NCBI RefSeq assembly: GCF_001610835.1
Contig: NZ_CP011270.1
Location: forward strand, 7,272,001 to 7,336,000
Origin: Planctomyces sp. SH-PL14
GTDB lineage: Bacteria; Planctomycetota; Planctomycetia; Planctomycetales; Planctomycetaceae
DNA: 64,000 bases
Direction of reading: 5' to 3'
This document shows positions 35,699 to 46,136 of this stretch, one piece after another (positions within the stretch are counted from its first letter, which is position 1; every line of letters begins with the position of its first letter). The notes beneath the pieces are model-generated. The model saw only the letters and a program-made list of their open reading frames with translations, had not been told where the DNA came from and did no database searches. Position numbers and translations under genes: made by a program.

Positions 35699-37075
35699 TC
35701 AGCCCAGCCGCTTCGTCCACGCCGCGAGCTGCTCCTTCACCGGCCCCAGTCCCCCGGACCCGTAGCTCTGGAGCATCCGGACGACGTTACGTGCGCCGAG
35801 CGACTCGTACACGTCGTTCTCGATCAGCGGGTTCGCCGCCTGAAACTCGGCGAGAGAAAGATCCGCCAGCCGCTTCTTCGCCGCTTCGCAGTCCGCCACG
35901 AGCTTCCCGACGATCTCATGCCCGCTCCGCATCGGGACTCCCTTGCGGATCAGGTACTCCATGAGGGTCGTCGCGTCGAGGAAGCCGTCCTCCAGGCGGG
36001 CGTTGATGACGTCCCGCTTCAGGACCGCCTGCTCGACGACCGGGGCCGCGAGGTCGAGGCACGCCGCCACGGTGTCGTAGGCGGTGAACATCGCCAGCTT
36101 GTCTTCCTGGAGGTCCCGGTTGTAGGCCAGCGGGAGCCCCTTGATGAGGACGAAGAGCTGCTGGACCGCCCCGATGACGCGGGCCGATTTCCCCCGCGTC
36201 AGCTCCAGGACGTCCGGGTTCTTCTTCTGCGGCATGATTGACGAGCCGGTCGTGAAGGCGTCCGGCAGGTGCAGGATCCCGAACTCCGTCGTGCACCACA
36301 GGATCCACTCTTCCGCCCAGGTCGAGAGGTGCGCGGCGATCAGGCCCAGCGCGCTCGTGAACTCGACGAGGTAGTCCCGGTCGCTCGAGATATCGAGGCT
36401 ATTGGCCGCGACACCGTCGAAGCCAAGGTACTGCGCCGTCTTGTGCCGGTTGATCGGCAGCGAGGTCCCGGCGAGGGCCGCCGCCCCGAGAGGCGAGACG
36501 TTGACGCGTTTCCGGCAGTCGGCGAGGCGGTCACGGTCCCGCTGGAACTTCTCGGCGTAGCAGAGCCAGTAGTGCGTGGCGCAGACCGGCTGGGCCCGCT
36601 GGAGATGGGTGTAGGCGGGAAGGACGACGTCGAGGTCCCGCTCGCCGCGGGAAACGAAGGCCCGCTGGACCGTTTCGAGAAGCTGATCAAGGTGGTCGAT
36701 CGCGTCGCGGACGTAGAGCTTGATGTCGGTCGAGACCTGGTCGTTGCGGCTTCGTCCGGTGTGGAGTTTTCGGCCCGTGTCTCCGAGTCGGCGGATGAGC
36801 TCCGACTCGATGTGCATGTGGATGTCTTCGAGCTCGGTCCGCCACGGCATTTCGCCGCGGTGGATGACCTGCCGGATCTCTTCGAGCGTGGAGACGATCT
36901 GGTCGCGCTCGGTCGCGGTCAGGAGGCCGACGTCGGCCAGCATGCGGGCGTGGGCCTGGGATCCGGTGATATCGACGTCGGCGAGGCGGGCGTCGAAGCT
37001 GATGGATTCGGTGAAGGCTTCGACACGTTTGTCGGTCGGCTGGGAGAATCGGCCTCCCCAGGCTTTGTGGGACAC
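35699..37075 (-). CDS. argH: Argininosuccinate lyase
   Basis: A 458-aa enzyme of the last step of arginine synthesis, releasing fumarate from argininosuccinate. It opens with [15 protein letters not shown]. Family motifs include [26 protein letters not shown]-like [16 protein letters not shown], the signature [14 protein letters not shown] containing the catalytic Ser, and [15 protein letters not shown] 37075 preceded by GAGG is the better start; the frame extends five codons to a TTG at 37090. No other arginine genes are adjacent. A copy of the dispersed repeat lies in its upstream region. Confidence 0.95.
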   Translation of the reverse strand: MSHKAWGGRFSQPTDKRVEAFTESISFDARLADVDITGSQAHARMLADVGLLTATERDQIVSTLEEIRQVIHRGEMPWRTELEDIHMHIESELIRRLGDTGRKLHTGRSRNDQVSTDIKLYVRDAIDHLDQLLETVQRAFVSRGERDLDVVLPAYTHLQRAQPVCATHYWLCYAEKFQRDRDRLADCRKRVNVSPLGAAALAGTSLPINRHKTAQYLGFDGVAANSLDISSDRDYLVEFTSALGLIAAHLSTWAEEWILWCTTEFGILHLPDAFTTGSSIMPQKKNPDVLELTRGKSARVIGAVQQLFVLIKGLPLAYNRDLQEDKLAMFTAYDTVAACLDLAAPVVEQAVLKRDVINARLEDGFLDATTLMEYLIRKGVPMRSGHEIVGKLVADCEAAKKRLADLSLAEFQAANPLIENDVYESLGARNVVRMLQSYGSGGLGPVKEQLAAWTKRLG

Positions 37076-37157
37076 GGATGACCTCGGCAACGCTGAATGC
37101 GGTTTCAGGAGGGAGGTATCGGAGATGGGCCGTCAAGTATCAAGGGAGTGTGCCAGT

Positions 37158-37482
37158 GGACCGGGTCCAGGGCGGATGCCCTGGTGGCGTGCAGGGGCCA
37201 CCCCCTGCCCGCCGGAGGCTTGTCTCGTCGGACACTGTTGGAAGGAGTGCGTGTCCAGGCGCGGACGACGTGTCGGATGCCCCCTTCACCAACCCGCGGG
37301 GATTGCAAAGCGAGCGGGGTGGTGTGAGGGAGTCCTCAACGCCGGTACCACAAAACGGACATCCGTTGTGCCCCACGGTTCCTCATCGAATTGCCTCCGG
37401 CGGCAAGGGGGCGTGGCCCCCTTGACCCCAGCCTGCCGTGGCACGTTGGCTTTGAGCTATGCGAGCCGCGCCGGCATGGACG
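37158..37482 (+). repeat. Dispersed ~330-bp intergenic repeat, copy 4 (forward)
   Basis: Starts ACCGGGTCCAGGG. H1 is CCAGGGC/GCCCTGG. H2 is the shortest seen, GCAGGGG/CCCCTGC, with both arms shortened together relative to copy 1. H3 is CAAGGGGG/CCCCCTTG. The end GCCGGCATGGACG is retained. It lies upstream of argH and downstream of the DUF1501 gene (both on the minus strand), so any promoter for argH must lie in or beside it. Confidence 0.9.
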
Positions 37483-37493
37483 TCGGCCATCTC

Positions 37494-38948
37494 CTACCCC
37501 CGCTTCAGAATCTCCTTCACGATCCGCCCAGTATTCCCCGCCAGCAGCGTCTCCGGCCCCGTCGGCCGCGTGAACGCCAGATCGTCGGTCCCAAAACCAA
37601 ACAGGTGCAGCAGCGTCGCGTGGTAATCGAAATGGTTCACCACATCCTGAACCGCCTTGTGACCAAACTCGTCGGTCGCGCCGTGAATGTGCCCCTCCTT
37701 CACGCCCCCCCCGGCCAGCCACATGCTGAAACCATAGGTGTTGTGGTCGCGGCCGATGTTCTTTTCGTTCTGGATCACCGGCAGCCGACCCATCTCGCCT
37801 CCCCAGTGAACGAGTGTCGAATCGAGCAGCCCCCGCTGCTTGAGATCCTTCACGAGCGCCGCGCTCGGCTTGTCGGTCTTCTTGCAGGCCGCCGGAAGCG
37901 ACTTGAGGATTCCGCCGTGGTGGTCCCACTGCTGCGTCGACGTGAAGATCTGAATGTACCGCACCCCCCGTTCGATCAGCCGCCGGGCGATCAGGCACCG
38001 CGTCCCATAGTCCCGGGTCGCGTCCTCATCGAGCCCGTACATCTTGTGCGTCGACTCGGTCTCCTTCGAGATATCGAGCGCCTCCTTGGCAGCGGACTGC
38101 ATCCGGGCCGCGAGCTCGTAGCTCGCGATCCGGGCCTGAAGATCGCTTTCGCCAGGATGCGCCGCGGCGTGCTGGCGGTTCATGCTGCCGAGGAAGTTCA
38201 GAAACTGGTCCTGCGGCGCTCCGGCCAGGTGCGGCGGCGGATTGAGGTTCAGAATCCGCGGCTCCTTCGGCCGGACGACTGTCCCCTGGTAGAGCGAGGG
38301 CAGCCAGCCGTTCGACCACATATCGGTCCCCAGCACCGGCAGCCCGCCGGGATCGGAGAGGACGACATACGCGGGAAGGTTCTGCGTCTCGCAGCCGAGG
38401 CCGTAGGTCAGCCACGATCCCAGCGACGGCCGGCCCACCGTGATCCGGCCGGTATTGAGGGCGTAGAGCGACTGACCGTGGTTGTTGACCCCGGTCTGCA
38501 TCGAGCGGATCAGGGTGATGTCGTCGCAGGTGTCGGACAGACACGGGAGGAGTTCGCTCAGTTCCATCCCGCACTCGCCGCGGGGTTCGAACTTCCAGGG
38601 GCAGCCGTAGAGTTTGGCGCTCGACTCGGCCGCGTTGTCGTACTTGATGTCCCCGTCGAACTTCGTCATGTGACGTTTGTTGATCTCCGGCTTGGGATCA
38701 AACATGTCGATATGACTCGGCCCCCCCTGCATGAACAGGGAGATCATCGCCGTCGCCTGCGGAGCCTTCGGCGTCGCTTTGAGCAGGAGATCGAAGGTCG
38801 GCTTCTCGAGGGCCGGTTTCGGCTTAGGCGGCGCGGCGAGCAGCCCGTCCTGGCGGAGAAGCGAGGCGATCGCCAGTCCGGCGAGTCCGAAGCCCTGACC
38901 GGCGAGGAAGTGCCGGCGGGAGAGGCAGGAGGAGTTGCGTGCGGGCAT
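37494..38948 (-). CDS. DUF1501 family Tat-exported protein
   Basis: 484 aa. The twin-arginine leader is LSRRHFLAGQGFGLAGLAIA. Family blocks are MISLFMQGGPSHIDMFDPKP, RGECGMELSELLPCL, NNHGQSLYALNTG, RPSLGSWLTYGLG, ERGVRYIQIFTSTQQWDHHGG, VHWGGEMGRLPVIQ and GRDHNTYGFSMWLAGGG. It follows the DUF1549/DUF1553 gene by 65 bp on the same strand, the canonical planctomycete pair, so the two are very probably one transcript. The proposed role is with the partner in periplasmic degradation of polymers, which is inference from genome context in planctomycetes. Confidence 0.94.
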   Translation of the reverse strand: MPARNSSCLSRRHFLAGQGFGLAGLAIASLLRQDGLLAAPPKPKPALEKPTFDLLLKATPKAPQATAMISLFMQGGPSHIDMFDPKPEINKRHMTKFDGDIKYDNAAESSAKLYGCPWKFEPRGECGMELSELLPCLSDTCDDITLIRSMQTGVNNHGQSLYALNTGRITVGRPSLGSWLTYGLGCETQNLPAYVVLSDPGGLPVLGTDMWSNGWLPSLYQGTVVRPKEPRILNLNPPPHLAGAPQDQFLNFLGSMNRQHAAAHPGESDLQARIASYELAARMQSAAKEALDISKETESTHKMYGLDEDATRDYGTRCLIARRLIERGVRYIQIFTSTQQWDHHGGILKSLPAACKKTDKPSAALVKDLKQRGLLDSTLVHWGGEMGRLPVIQNEKNIGRDHNTYGFSMWLAGGGVKEGHIHGATDEFGHKAVQDVVNHFDYHATLLHLFGFGTDDLAFTRPTGPETLLAGNTGRIVKEILKRG

Positions 38949-39013
38949 GGCAGTCTGGGGCGATGTGCGTGAGCGGGACGAGGACGTGACGGACCGGCCG
39001 AACCGGGCGGGGG

Positions 39014-41620
39014 TCAGTCGACGTACAGGAACCGGTTCGAACAGAGGAGCGACTGGCAGAAGAGCGCGAGGGCCTGCGTCGGTGCCGGCAGGGCGTTCTT
39101 GGCCGGATTGGGATGCGCTGCGAAGTGGACCCGCTGCGCTTCGACGAATGCGGAACCATCGGAGACGACCTCCGTCGCCGGCGCCTCTCCGAAGGCGAGC
39201 TCCCAGGCGTGCCGAACCTGGGCAGCCACATCGTCCCCGGCGGTACTCTGGACGCGCTGGGCGAACGCCTCGGACTGCTTCAGGATGAAGTCGCTGTTCA
39301 TCAGCAGGAGCGACTGCGGCGCGGCGGTGGAGACGTTCCGGACCTCGCAGTTGGGAGCGGTCGACGCGACGTCGAACGGCTCCAGCATCCCCAGCGGCAT
39401 CGAACGGCGGACCTGGACATAGATGCTGCGACGGGTTGCCGTGTCTCCGGCGCCGTTGGCCTTACCGATCAGGATCCCGTTCCCGTCCCGCTCACCGTCG
39501 CCGACGATGATCTGTCCGACGTCGTCCGGAAGGACCGTCGAGGCGGGGCCGAGCATCCGGTCGCTGCGCGTGCCGGCGATGTCGAGAATCGAGTCCCGGA
39601 TGACTTCCGTCTCCAGCCGCCGCAGCGGCATCCGGCCGAGGAGGAGGTTGTCCTGATCGACACGGTCGAGTTCCGCTGTGCGGGCGGACGACTGGCGGAA
39701 GGCGGTCGAGTTCAGGATCAGCCGGTGCAGGTGCTTGACGCTCCATCCGTTCTGGACGAACTCGTCCGCGAGCCAGTCGAGAAGCTCGGGGTGGGTTGGC
39801 CGGGCGCCGAGGATGCCGAAGTCACCGGCGCTCGCCACGATTCCGCGGCCGAAGTGGTTCATCCAGATCCGGTTGACGAGGACCCGAGCGACGAGCGGAT
39901 GCTTGCCGCTTGTGAGCGACTTCGCGAAGGCGAGCCGCCGGCCGGTCGTCGGAATCGCCGGATTGTCCGGGGCGATCGCGGCCACGAGATCCCCGAGGAC
40001 GCTCAGCTCGCCGGGAGTGACGTCCTGCCGCGGCTGATTGAAGTCGCCGCGGGAGAAGAGCTTCGTCGGAGGAACCTTGCCCGGGACTTCGGTGAGGCAC
40101 GCCACCATCTGATCGGCGGGCCGCTGGGCCTTCGTCTCGGCGGTCAGCTTGTCGAACTTGTCGTTGTGGTCTTTGACTCGCTTCGGCTCGTATAGGTAGG
40201 CGCTCCCCCGCGAGACGTTGAGGCTCGGAAAATCCTTGAGGATCTGGGCGAGCTGCGGCGGCCGGTCCTTCTCAGGAAGGTCACGGGCGTAGGCCGCTTC
40301 GGAGGCGAGCTCCCCGTCGAGCTTGGCGAGTTCCTTCTGCAGGATGTCCTGGACGATGTCGTCCAGGGCTTCGCCGCGTTGCGTCGAGATCGCGCGGATC
40401 TCCTTGTCGACATCGGCCGCCTTCTGGACCTCCGCGGGCTGCCACAGGCTGACGAGCCGCCCGTTGGGGACTCGCCAGTTTTTCCAGTCGAGGGCGGGCT
40501 CGAAGATCGCCCGGAAGCGGTAGTAGTCGACGTGCGAGATCGCGTCGTACCGATGGTCGTGGCATTGGGCACAGCCGACCGTCATCCCCAGGACCGACGA
40601 TGAGACGATCTTGATCGTGTCGGCCACGACGTCATTGCGGGCCGTGTTGGCGTCCGCGCCGCCGGCGGTCCCATCGGGAGCCATCCGCAGGAAGCCGGTC
40701 GCCGCCAGGAGATCCGCCTGGTCCGGCGCGAGGTTCTGATATGGGGGCGTCAGGAGTTCGTCTCCCGCGAGCTGTTCGACCAGGAACCGGTCGAACGGCT
40801 TGTCGTCGTTGAAGGCGCGGATGACGTAGTCCCGGTAGCGGAAGGCCCAGGGGCGGACATTGTCCACCTCGGTGTATCCATCGCTGTCGGCGTAGCCGGC
40901 GACGTCGAGCCAGTGCCGGCCCCAACGCTCGCCGTAGGCGGGGTTCTCCAGCAGCCGATCGACGAGACGCTCGTAGGCGAGCGGAGCCGTGTCCTGGACG
41001 AACGCCTCGGTCTCTTGCGGCGTCGGCGGCAGCCCGGTCAGATCGAACGACAGCCGGCGGATCAGGACTCGCCGATCCGCATCCGGTGAAAGCGACACCC
41101 CCTTCTCTTCCAGCGACTTCAGCAGGAAGGCGTCGATCGGCGTCCGGACCTGCTCGGTTTCCTTCACGGCCGGAACAGCGGGTCGCCGCACGGGCTGAAA
41201 GGCCCAATAGCCCTTCTCTTCCTCGGTCCACGGCGAATCGACGTTGATGGTCTCTGGTTCCGGGCGGAGCGTCTGGGCTCCGTCGCGGATCCACTGCTTG
41301 AGGAGGGCCAGTTCTTCCGGGGAGACTTTCTTGTCCCCTGGCGGCATGTCGCCCGACTCGATCCGCTGGATGAGGAGGCTGGCTTCGGGCTGGTTCGGGA
41401 CGATCGCCGGGCCGGACTCTCCTCCCTTGGACAGGAACCGGACGAGCCGCAGGTCGAGGCCCCCTTCGGGCTTCTCTTCCTCGCCGTGGCAATGCCAGCA
41501 GTGGGTTTTCAGGAGGCCGCGGACATGGGACTCAAAGCGGAGCGGTGCATCGCCGGCGTTAGCGGTTCCGTTCCAGAGGAACAGGCACGCCACGCAGAAG
41601 CAGCGAAGGGGATTCAGCAC
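39014..41620 (-). CDS. Planctomycete cytochrome PSCyt1/DUF1549/DUF1553 protein
   Basis: 868 aa, GTG start, with an N-terminal signal peptide (CFCVACLFLWNGTANA). The PSCyt1 domain follows immediately, with one haem c motif CWHCH near residue 40 and a distal MPPG Met-ligand candidate (SGDMPPGDKKVS). PSCyt2/DUF1549 lies around 140-350 (RLSFDLTGLPPTPQETEAF, GERWGRHWLDVAGYADSDGY, CAQCHDHRYDAISHVDYY, which contains a second CXXCH). PSD1/DUF1553 occupies about 580-840 (RVLVNRIWMNHFGRGIVAS, FGILGARPTHPELLDWLADE). It is presumably periplasmic and works with the DUF1501 protein encoded immediately downstream. Confidence 0.95.
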   Translation of the reverse strand: MLNPLRCFCVACLFLWNGTANAGDAPLRFESHVRGLLKTHCWHCHGEEEKPEGGLDLRLVRFLSKGGESGPAIVPNQPEASLLIQRIESGDMPPGDKKVSPEELALLKQWIRDGAQTLRPEPETINVDSPWTEEEKGYWAFQPVRRPAVPAVKETEQVRTPIDAFLLKSLEEKGVSLSPDADRRVLIRRLSFDLTGLPPTPQETEAFVQDTAPLAYERLVDRLLENPAYGERWGRHWLDVAGYADSDGYTEVDNVRPWAFRYRDYVIRAFNDDKPFDRFLVEQLAGDELLTPPYQNLAPDQADLLAATGFLRMAPDGTAGGADANTARNDVVADTIKIVSSSVLGMTVGCAQCHDHRYDAISHVDYYRFRAIFEPALDWKNWRVPNGRLVSLWQPAEVQKAADVDKEIRAISTQRGEALDDIVQDILQKELAKLDGELASEAAYARDLPEKDRPPQLAQILKDFPSLNVSRGSAYLYEPKRVKDHNDKFDKLTAETKAQRPADQMVACLTEVPGKVPPTKLFSRGDFNQPRQDVTPGELSVLGDLVAAIAPDNPAIPTTGRRLAFAKSLTSGKHPLVARVLVNRIWMNHFGRGIVASAGDFGILGARPTHPELLDWLADEFVQNGWSVKHLHRLILNSTAFRQSSARTAELDRVDQDNLLLGRMPLRRLETEVIRDSILDIAGTRSDRMLGPASTVLPDDVGQIIVGDGERDGNGILIGKANGAGDTATRRSIYVQVRRSMPLGMLEPFDVASTAPNCEVRNVSTAAPQSLLLMNSDFILKQSEAFAQRVQSTAGDDVAAQVRHAWELAFGEAPATEVVSDGSAFVEAQRVHFAAHPNPAKNALPAPTQALALFCQSLLCSNRFLYVD

Positions 41621-41814
41621 GTGGCGACTCGAGGGCGGGCGGAGGGAAGAGTTGTGAGCGCGCAGGTGGGATAAACCGGAGTTTATTCATTCGGTCGGCC
41701 GAGGAGAAGCGTTTCCTGAGGGGAGATCCGGAGCAGGATGGAATTGAGCCGAACTTTCGTGGAATGGTTCGAATCGCGCAGTGGGAGGCTGCATCTTCGC
41801 TGATAGCGCAACTC

Positions 41815-42140
41815 AACCGGGTCCAGGGGGACCCTGGTCAGGGGGTGCAGGGGGCAGAATGCCCTTTGCCCGCCGGAGGCTGTCTCGTCGAGAGATGTCT
41901 GAAGGAGGGCGTGTTCAAGCGCGGACACGGTGCCGTATGCCCCCCTCGCCACCCCGCGGAGACTGCAAACCCAGCGGTGTGTTGTGAGGGAGTCCTCAAC
42001 GCTGGTACCACAAGACGGCCGTCCGTTGTGTCCCACGGTTCCTCATGGAAGTGCCTCCGGCGGCAAGGGGGCGAGGCCCCCTTGACCCCAGCGGCCGTCG
42101 CATGTTGGGTTTGAGCTATCGAGCTCGGCCGGCAAGGACG
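41815..42140 (+). repeat. Dispersed ~330-bp intergenic repeat, copy 5 (forward)
   Basis: Starts AACCGGGTCCAGGG and ends GCCGGCAAGGACG. H1 is CCAGGGG/CCCTGG, H2 GCAGGGGGC/GCCCTTTGC, H3 CAAGGGGG/CCCCCTTG. The inner block TCGTCGAGAGATGTCTGAAGG is present. It lies between two minus-strand genes, upstream of the DUF1549 gene and downstream of the FHA gene. Confidence 0.9.
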
Positions 42141-42227
42141 TGCTTCGAGAGACCGACACATGTTGCGTTCGCCGCTGGCCCTCATCCGACGACGTGGCGG
42201 TCGAGCTCTCGCACGTGAACCAGGCGG

Positions 42228-42830
42228 CTACGTTGGAGCATCCGCCGACGCTTCAAGCGCCTCGCGGTGACGACGGATGATGTCCGCCGCCTCCTCGGCA
42301 ACCGATCGGAACTCCTTCTTCTTCCGCGGCGGAGCCGGCGGAGGACCTGAGCTGGGAGCGGGGGCCGCGAGTCTCAGGCCGGAGCTGTCGCTGCTCGGCG
42401 TCGAGCCGGAGACGATCGTCGTGTCGGAGCTGAGCAGCGCCCCCTCTTCCGCGAGCCAGCTGGCAATATCGTCGTCGGAGAGCTTGGGGTCGTTGGCCTT
42501 CTTGGCGGCCGGCCGCGCTCCCATCGGAGCCTTACGGCCATCGCCCCCGCTCAACTCGAACGTCAGCGGACCGACCGACAGCGTTCCGCCCGGCCGCAAC
42601 AGGACTTCTCCCTGGATCGGAACGCCATCCACGAACGTGCCGTTGCGGCTTCCAAGGTCCCGGACCAGCACTCCGTCTTCGACGGGGATCAGGAGGGCGT
42701 GCTGGCGGCTGACATCCGACGAGGCAATCTTGATGCGGCAGTCCTCGTCGCGGCCGACGACGACCTGCGCCTCCGCCAGCTTGAGCTTCTTACCCTTGTG
42801 CTTTCCGGTCTGAATGATGAGGAGGTGCAT
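42228..42830 (-). CDS. FHA-domain protein
   Basis: 200 aa from ATG 42830. An N-terminal forkhead-associated domain (residues 1-95) shows the phosphothreonine-binding pattern: VVGRDEDCRIKI, SSDVSRQHALLI (Ser-x-x-His), DLGSRNGTFVDGVPI and LSVGPLTFEL. FHA domains bind phosphothreonine on partner proteins, usually in Ser/Thr kinase signalling. A linker rich in Ser, Pro and Ala follows. The C-terminal helix (RSVAEEAADIIRRHREALEA) may mediate partner contact. No kinase gene is adjacent. The gene lies downstream of gdhA on the same strand, about 120 bp away. Confidence 0.92.
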   Translation of the reverse strand: MHLLIIQTGKHKGKKLKLAEAQVVVGRDEDCRIKIASSDVSRQHALLIPVEDGVLVRDLGSRNGTFVDGVPIQGEVLLRPGGTLSVGPLTFELSGGDGRKAPMGARPAAKKANDPKLSDDDIASWLAEEGALLSSDTTIVSGSTPSSDSSGLRLAAPAPSSGPPPAPPRKKKEFRSVAEEAADIIRRHREALEASADAPT

Positions 42831-42947
42831 GCTGACGCCCAACGGTTTCGAAGAGCCTGGCTGCCCGCCCACCGGTCAGAGTACCGACCGGAGCGAAGGA
42901 GAGCGAGATTGAGTTCGGAAAACTGGCCGGCTGATGCCAGGGCCGAC

Positions 42948-44174
42948 TCAGAACCCGGCGAGGTCGGTCGCTCGGCGGACCCGGCTGACCGCCAGGATGA
43001 AAGCGGCGGTCCGCAGCGAGACCTTCCGCATCGCCGCCTCCGACCAGACCGACTCGAACGCCAGGGTCATCTGCTTTTCCAGCTTCTCGCGGATCTCCGG
43101 GAGGTCCCAGCGGTAGTGCTGGAGGTTTTGCACCCACTCGAAGTAGCTCACCGTCACCCCTCCCGCGTTCGCCAGGATGTCCGGGACGACCACAACGTCC
43201 CGTCTTCTGAGGATCTCATCCGCTTCCGGGAGCGTCGGACTGTTGGCCGCCTCGATGACGTACTTGGCGCGGATGTCCCCCGCGTTTTCCCGGGTGATGA
43301 CGCCACCGAGCGCCGCGGGGATGAGGACCTCGGCGTCGGCGGCGAGGACCTCTTCATTGGTCACCGGCGATCCCCCGCCGAATCCCTTGACTCCCTGTCC
43401 CGTACCGGCGTATTTCAGCAGCGCCGGGATGTCGAGGCCGCCGTGGTTGTGGATCCCTCCCGTCGCGTCGGAGATGGCGATGATCTTCGCCCCCGCTTCG
43501 TGCAGGAACCGGGCGGTGTAGCTGCCGACGTTCCCGAACCCCTGCAGGGCGATCGTCACGCCGCGCACGTCCTTCCCAAGTTTGCGGAGGAGCGCCTGCG
43601 TGATGACCGAGACGCCCCGGCCGGTCGCTTCCTCGCGCCCTTCGGACCCGTGCAGCTCCAGCGGCTTGCCGGTCACGCAGGCAGGGCTGTGGCCGTGGTA
43701 CTTTTCGTACTGGTTCGTCATCCAGGCCATGACCTGCGCGTTCGTTCCCATATCGGGAGCGGGGATGTCGCTGTGCGGGCCGATCACATCGTGGATCTGA
43801 TCGACGAACTTGCGGGTCAGGAGCTCCAGCTCGTGCTTCGTGAGGGTCTTGGGATCGACGCTGATCCCCCCCTTCGCCCCGCCGTAGGGAAGGTCGACGA
43901 CCGCGGTCTTCCAGGTCATCAGCGAGGCGAGCTCGAGAACTTCATCGGCGTCGACGTGGGGGTGGTACCGCATCCCCCCTTTCATGGGGCCGCGGGCGTT
44001 GTCGTGCTGGACGCGGTAGCCCAGGAACGTCGCGGTCTCGCCGCTCTCCATGCGGATGGCGACCTGGACTTTGACTTCCCGGAGCGGCGTCAGCAGCAGC
44101 TTGCGGTCCGCCGGCGAGAGTCCGATCAGTGTGGCGGCTTCGTCGAAGTACCGGGCGGAGGGGAGCTGTCCCAT
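42948..44174 (-). CDS. gdhA: Glutamate dehydrogenase (Glu/Leu/Phe/Val dehydrogenase family)
   Basis: A 408-aa enzyme of reversible oxidative deamination of glutamate. ATG 44174 gives the standard N-terminus ([14 protein letters not shown]); upstream frame is shadow. Substrate and catalytic motifs: [34 protein letters not shown] with the catalytic Lys, PAPDMGTN, and the coenzyme-binding [17 protein letters not shown]. The acidic residue after the Rossmann motif ([10 protein letters not shown]) is compatible with NAD use, but coenzyme preference is not certain. It complements gltBD at 56.7-63 kb, giving two ammonia-assimilation routes in this window. Confidence 0.93.
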   Translation of the reverse strand: MGQLPSARYFDEAATLIGLSPADRKLLLTPLREVKVQVAIRMESGETATFLGYRVQHDNARGPMKGGMRYHPHVDADEVLELASLMTWKTAVVDLPYGGAKGGISVDPKTLTKHELELLTRKFVDQIHDVIGPHSDIPAPDMGTNAQVMAWMTNQYEKYHGHSPACVTGKPLELHGSEGREEATGRGVSVITQALLRKLGKDVRGVTIALQGFGNVGSYTARFLHEAGAKIIAISDATGGIHNHGGLDIPALLKYAGTGQGVKGFGGGSPVTNEEVLAADAEVLIPAALGGVITRENAGDIRAKYVIEAANSPTLPEADEILRRRDVVVVPDILANAGGVTVSYFEWVQNLQHYRWDLPEIREKLEKQMTLAFESVWSEAAMRKVSLRTAAFILAVSRVRRATDLAGF

Positions 44175-44411
44175 GAGGTGGTTCCGAGCACAAAGAAGAG
44201 AGTCAGGGAGTTGGAATGGTAGTTCGCTACGGAATGCGTGGGGAGAGCGATTCCGCGGCGCCGGGCCTGGCGAATGCCCCCAGGCCGCGACCCTCCGGTG
44301 GACCGGCGCTCTCGATTCTCCCCCGCAAGATTGAACATTCCGCATGAGACTGCATGATGCCGGACGAACTCGTTCGCTTTGCGTCCCGATCCCATTGGCA
44401 AGGACTCTCTC

Positions 44412-45596
44412 ATGCGCTCTCTGTTCGTTCTTCTCGCACTGCTCGCCGCGCCGGGTCTCGCGCGGGGCGTCGGCCCCGAACCGCTTCTGCTCTGGCCGGA
44501 CGGCGCACCGGGCGCCGTCGGCACGGAGACGAGCGACAAGCCGAGCATCCGGGTCTATCCCCCGGCCCCCGAGAAGAACACCGGGGCGGCGGTCGTGATC
44601 TGTCCCGGCGGCGGATACGCCGTTCTGGCCTACGACCACGAGGGACACCAGCTCGCCGAGTGGTATCGGGACATCGGCGTGACCGGCATCGTCCTGCAGT
44701 ACCGGCTCGCCCCCCGCTACCGCCACCCTGCCCCGCTGCAGGACGTCCAGCGGGCCATCCGCACGGTGCGGTCCAAGGCGGCCGAGTGGAAGGTCGATCC
44801 GGACCGCGTCGGCGTGATGGGCTTCTCGGCCGGCGGGCACCTCGCCTCGACCGTTTCGACGCATTACGACCTCGGGAAGGCCGACAGTCAGGACCCGATC
44901 GACCGGCTGAGCTGCCGCCCGAGCTTCACCGTCCTCGGCTACCCGGTCGTCAGCCTGTCGGCGGAGTACTCACACAAGGGATCGGGCAAGAACCTGTTCG
45001 GCGACAAGGCGACCGATGAGCAGCTGAAGGAGCTCTCGAACGACCTGCACGTCACGAAGGAGACCCCGCGGGCCTTCCTGTTCCACACGAGCGAGGACCG
45101 GGGTGTTCCGGCGGAGAACAGCGTGGCCTACTACTCGGCCCTTCTGAAGAACGGCGTCCCGGCCGAACTCCACATCTATCAGTGGGGACCGCACGGTGTC
45201 GGCATGGCGCCCGGAGAGCCGGAGGTCGAGACGTGGATGAACCAGCTGCATGGCTGGCTCCGCTCGAGCGGCCTGCTCTCGACGAAGAAGCGGGCGCACG
45301 TGAAGGGGATGATCACCGTCCAGGGGAAGCCGCTCCGCTGGGGGACGATTACCCTGACGCCGAAGGAAGATGAGAACGCGCCGGCCGGATGGGCGATGGT
45401 CCGGGACGGCAAGTTCGACATTCCTGCGGTCCGCGGCGCGGCGGTCGGTGTTTCGCAGGTGACGATTCGCGACCTGGGGGCGGTTGAGCCGCACCCGACG
45501 ATCGAGAACATCAAGGAAATCAGCCCTCCGAAGGGGGCGTTGGTTGCCGAGGTGAAGGAAGGGGACAACACCTTCGACTTCAATCTGCAGAACTAG
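44412..45596 (+). CDS. Secreted alpha/beta-hydrolase (esterase) with C-terminal transthyretin-like domain
   Basis: 394 aa from ATG 44412, with AAGGA upstream and a signal peptide ([16 protein letters not shown]). Residues about 20-295 form an acetyl-xylan-esterase-like hydrolase: oxyanion loop [18 protein letters not shown], nucleophile [10 protein letters not shown], a candidate acid in [14 protein letters not shown], and His in [10 protein letters not shown]. The last 100 residues ([35 protein letters not shown]) match the small beta-sandwich appended to many planctomycete exported proteins. It probably deacetylates polysaccharides outside the cytoplasm; the substrate is inferred. Confidence 0.88.
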   Translation: MRSLFVLLALLAAPGLARGVGPEPLLLWPDGAPGAVGTETSDKPSIRVYPPAPEKNTGAAVVICPGGGYAVLAYDHEGHQLAEWYRDIGVTGIVLQYRLAPRYRHPAPLQDVQRAIRTVRSKAAEWKVDPDRVGVMGFSAGGHLASTVSTHYDLGKADSQDPIDRLSCRPSFTVLGYPVVSLSAEYSHKGSGKNLFGDKATDEQLKELSNDLHVTKETPRAFLFHTSEDRGVPAENSVAYYSALLKNGVPAELHIYQWGPHGVGMAPGEPEVETWMNQLHGWLRSSGLLSTKKRAHVKGMITVQGKPLRWGTITLTPKEDENAPAGWAMVRDGKFDIPAVRGAAVGVSQVTIRDLGAVEPHPTIENIKEISPPKGALVAEVKEGDNTFDFNLQN

Positions 45597-45652
45597 AAGT
45601 CCGATGTGCGGTGTCGGGCCCGCCGCCGCCCGTTTCGGGGTGGCGGTCGGCT

Positions 45653-45988
45653 CGAACCGCGTTCTTGCCGGCACGACTCTGCTCGCTCAAACCCAATGTG
45701 CCACGGCAGCTTGGGGTCAAGGGGGCCACGCCCCCTTGCCGCCGGAGGCACTTCCATGAGGAACCGTGGGACACAACGGGCGTCCACTTTGTGGAAACAG
45801 CTATGAGCACGCCTTCACACCACGTAGCTGGCTTTGCAATCGCCGCTGGTTGGTGAGGGGGCATACGACACCGTATCCGCGCTTGGACACTCACTCCTTC
45901 AGACATCTCTCGACGAGAGGGCCTCCGGCGGGCAAGAGGGCGTTGCCCCCTTGCATCCCCCACCAGGGGTTCCCCCTGGACCCCGGTT
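45653..45988 (-). repeat. Dispersed ~330-bp intergenic repeat, copy 6 (reverse)
   Basis: On the plus strand it runs from GAACCGCGTTCTTGCCGGC to CCCCCTGGACCCCGGTT. H3 is CAAGGGGG/CCCCCTTG, H2 GCAAGAGGGCG/CGTTGCCCCCTTGC-type (one mismatch), H1 CCAGGGG/CCCCTGG. It also has the CTCTC/GAGAG mini-stem. It is in the convergent gap between the esterase and PDZ genes. Confidence 0.9.
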
Positions 45989-46136
45989 GACTGGCGATGC
46001 TGGTTGCGCCCTGCCTCCCTGCTCCCCGCGCCTCCATCGTTCACAAACGACCGCGCAATCCTCAGTCCTCACCAATAGAAAAACGGAAGGCGACCGGACA
46101 TTCCAGCCGCCTCCCGTCTTGAGGAGGCAAGTCTAG

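Noticed and set aside
37140-37376. Apparent conserved small protein (start MGHNG, then C-P-x-C-G) inside several repeat copies, for example also near 41683-42036 and 45766-45990
   Set aside because: The frame is kept only for the first part. Insertions and deletions between copies switch it to other frames, and hairpin arms rather than codons are conserved. It is a by-product of the repeat sequence.
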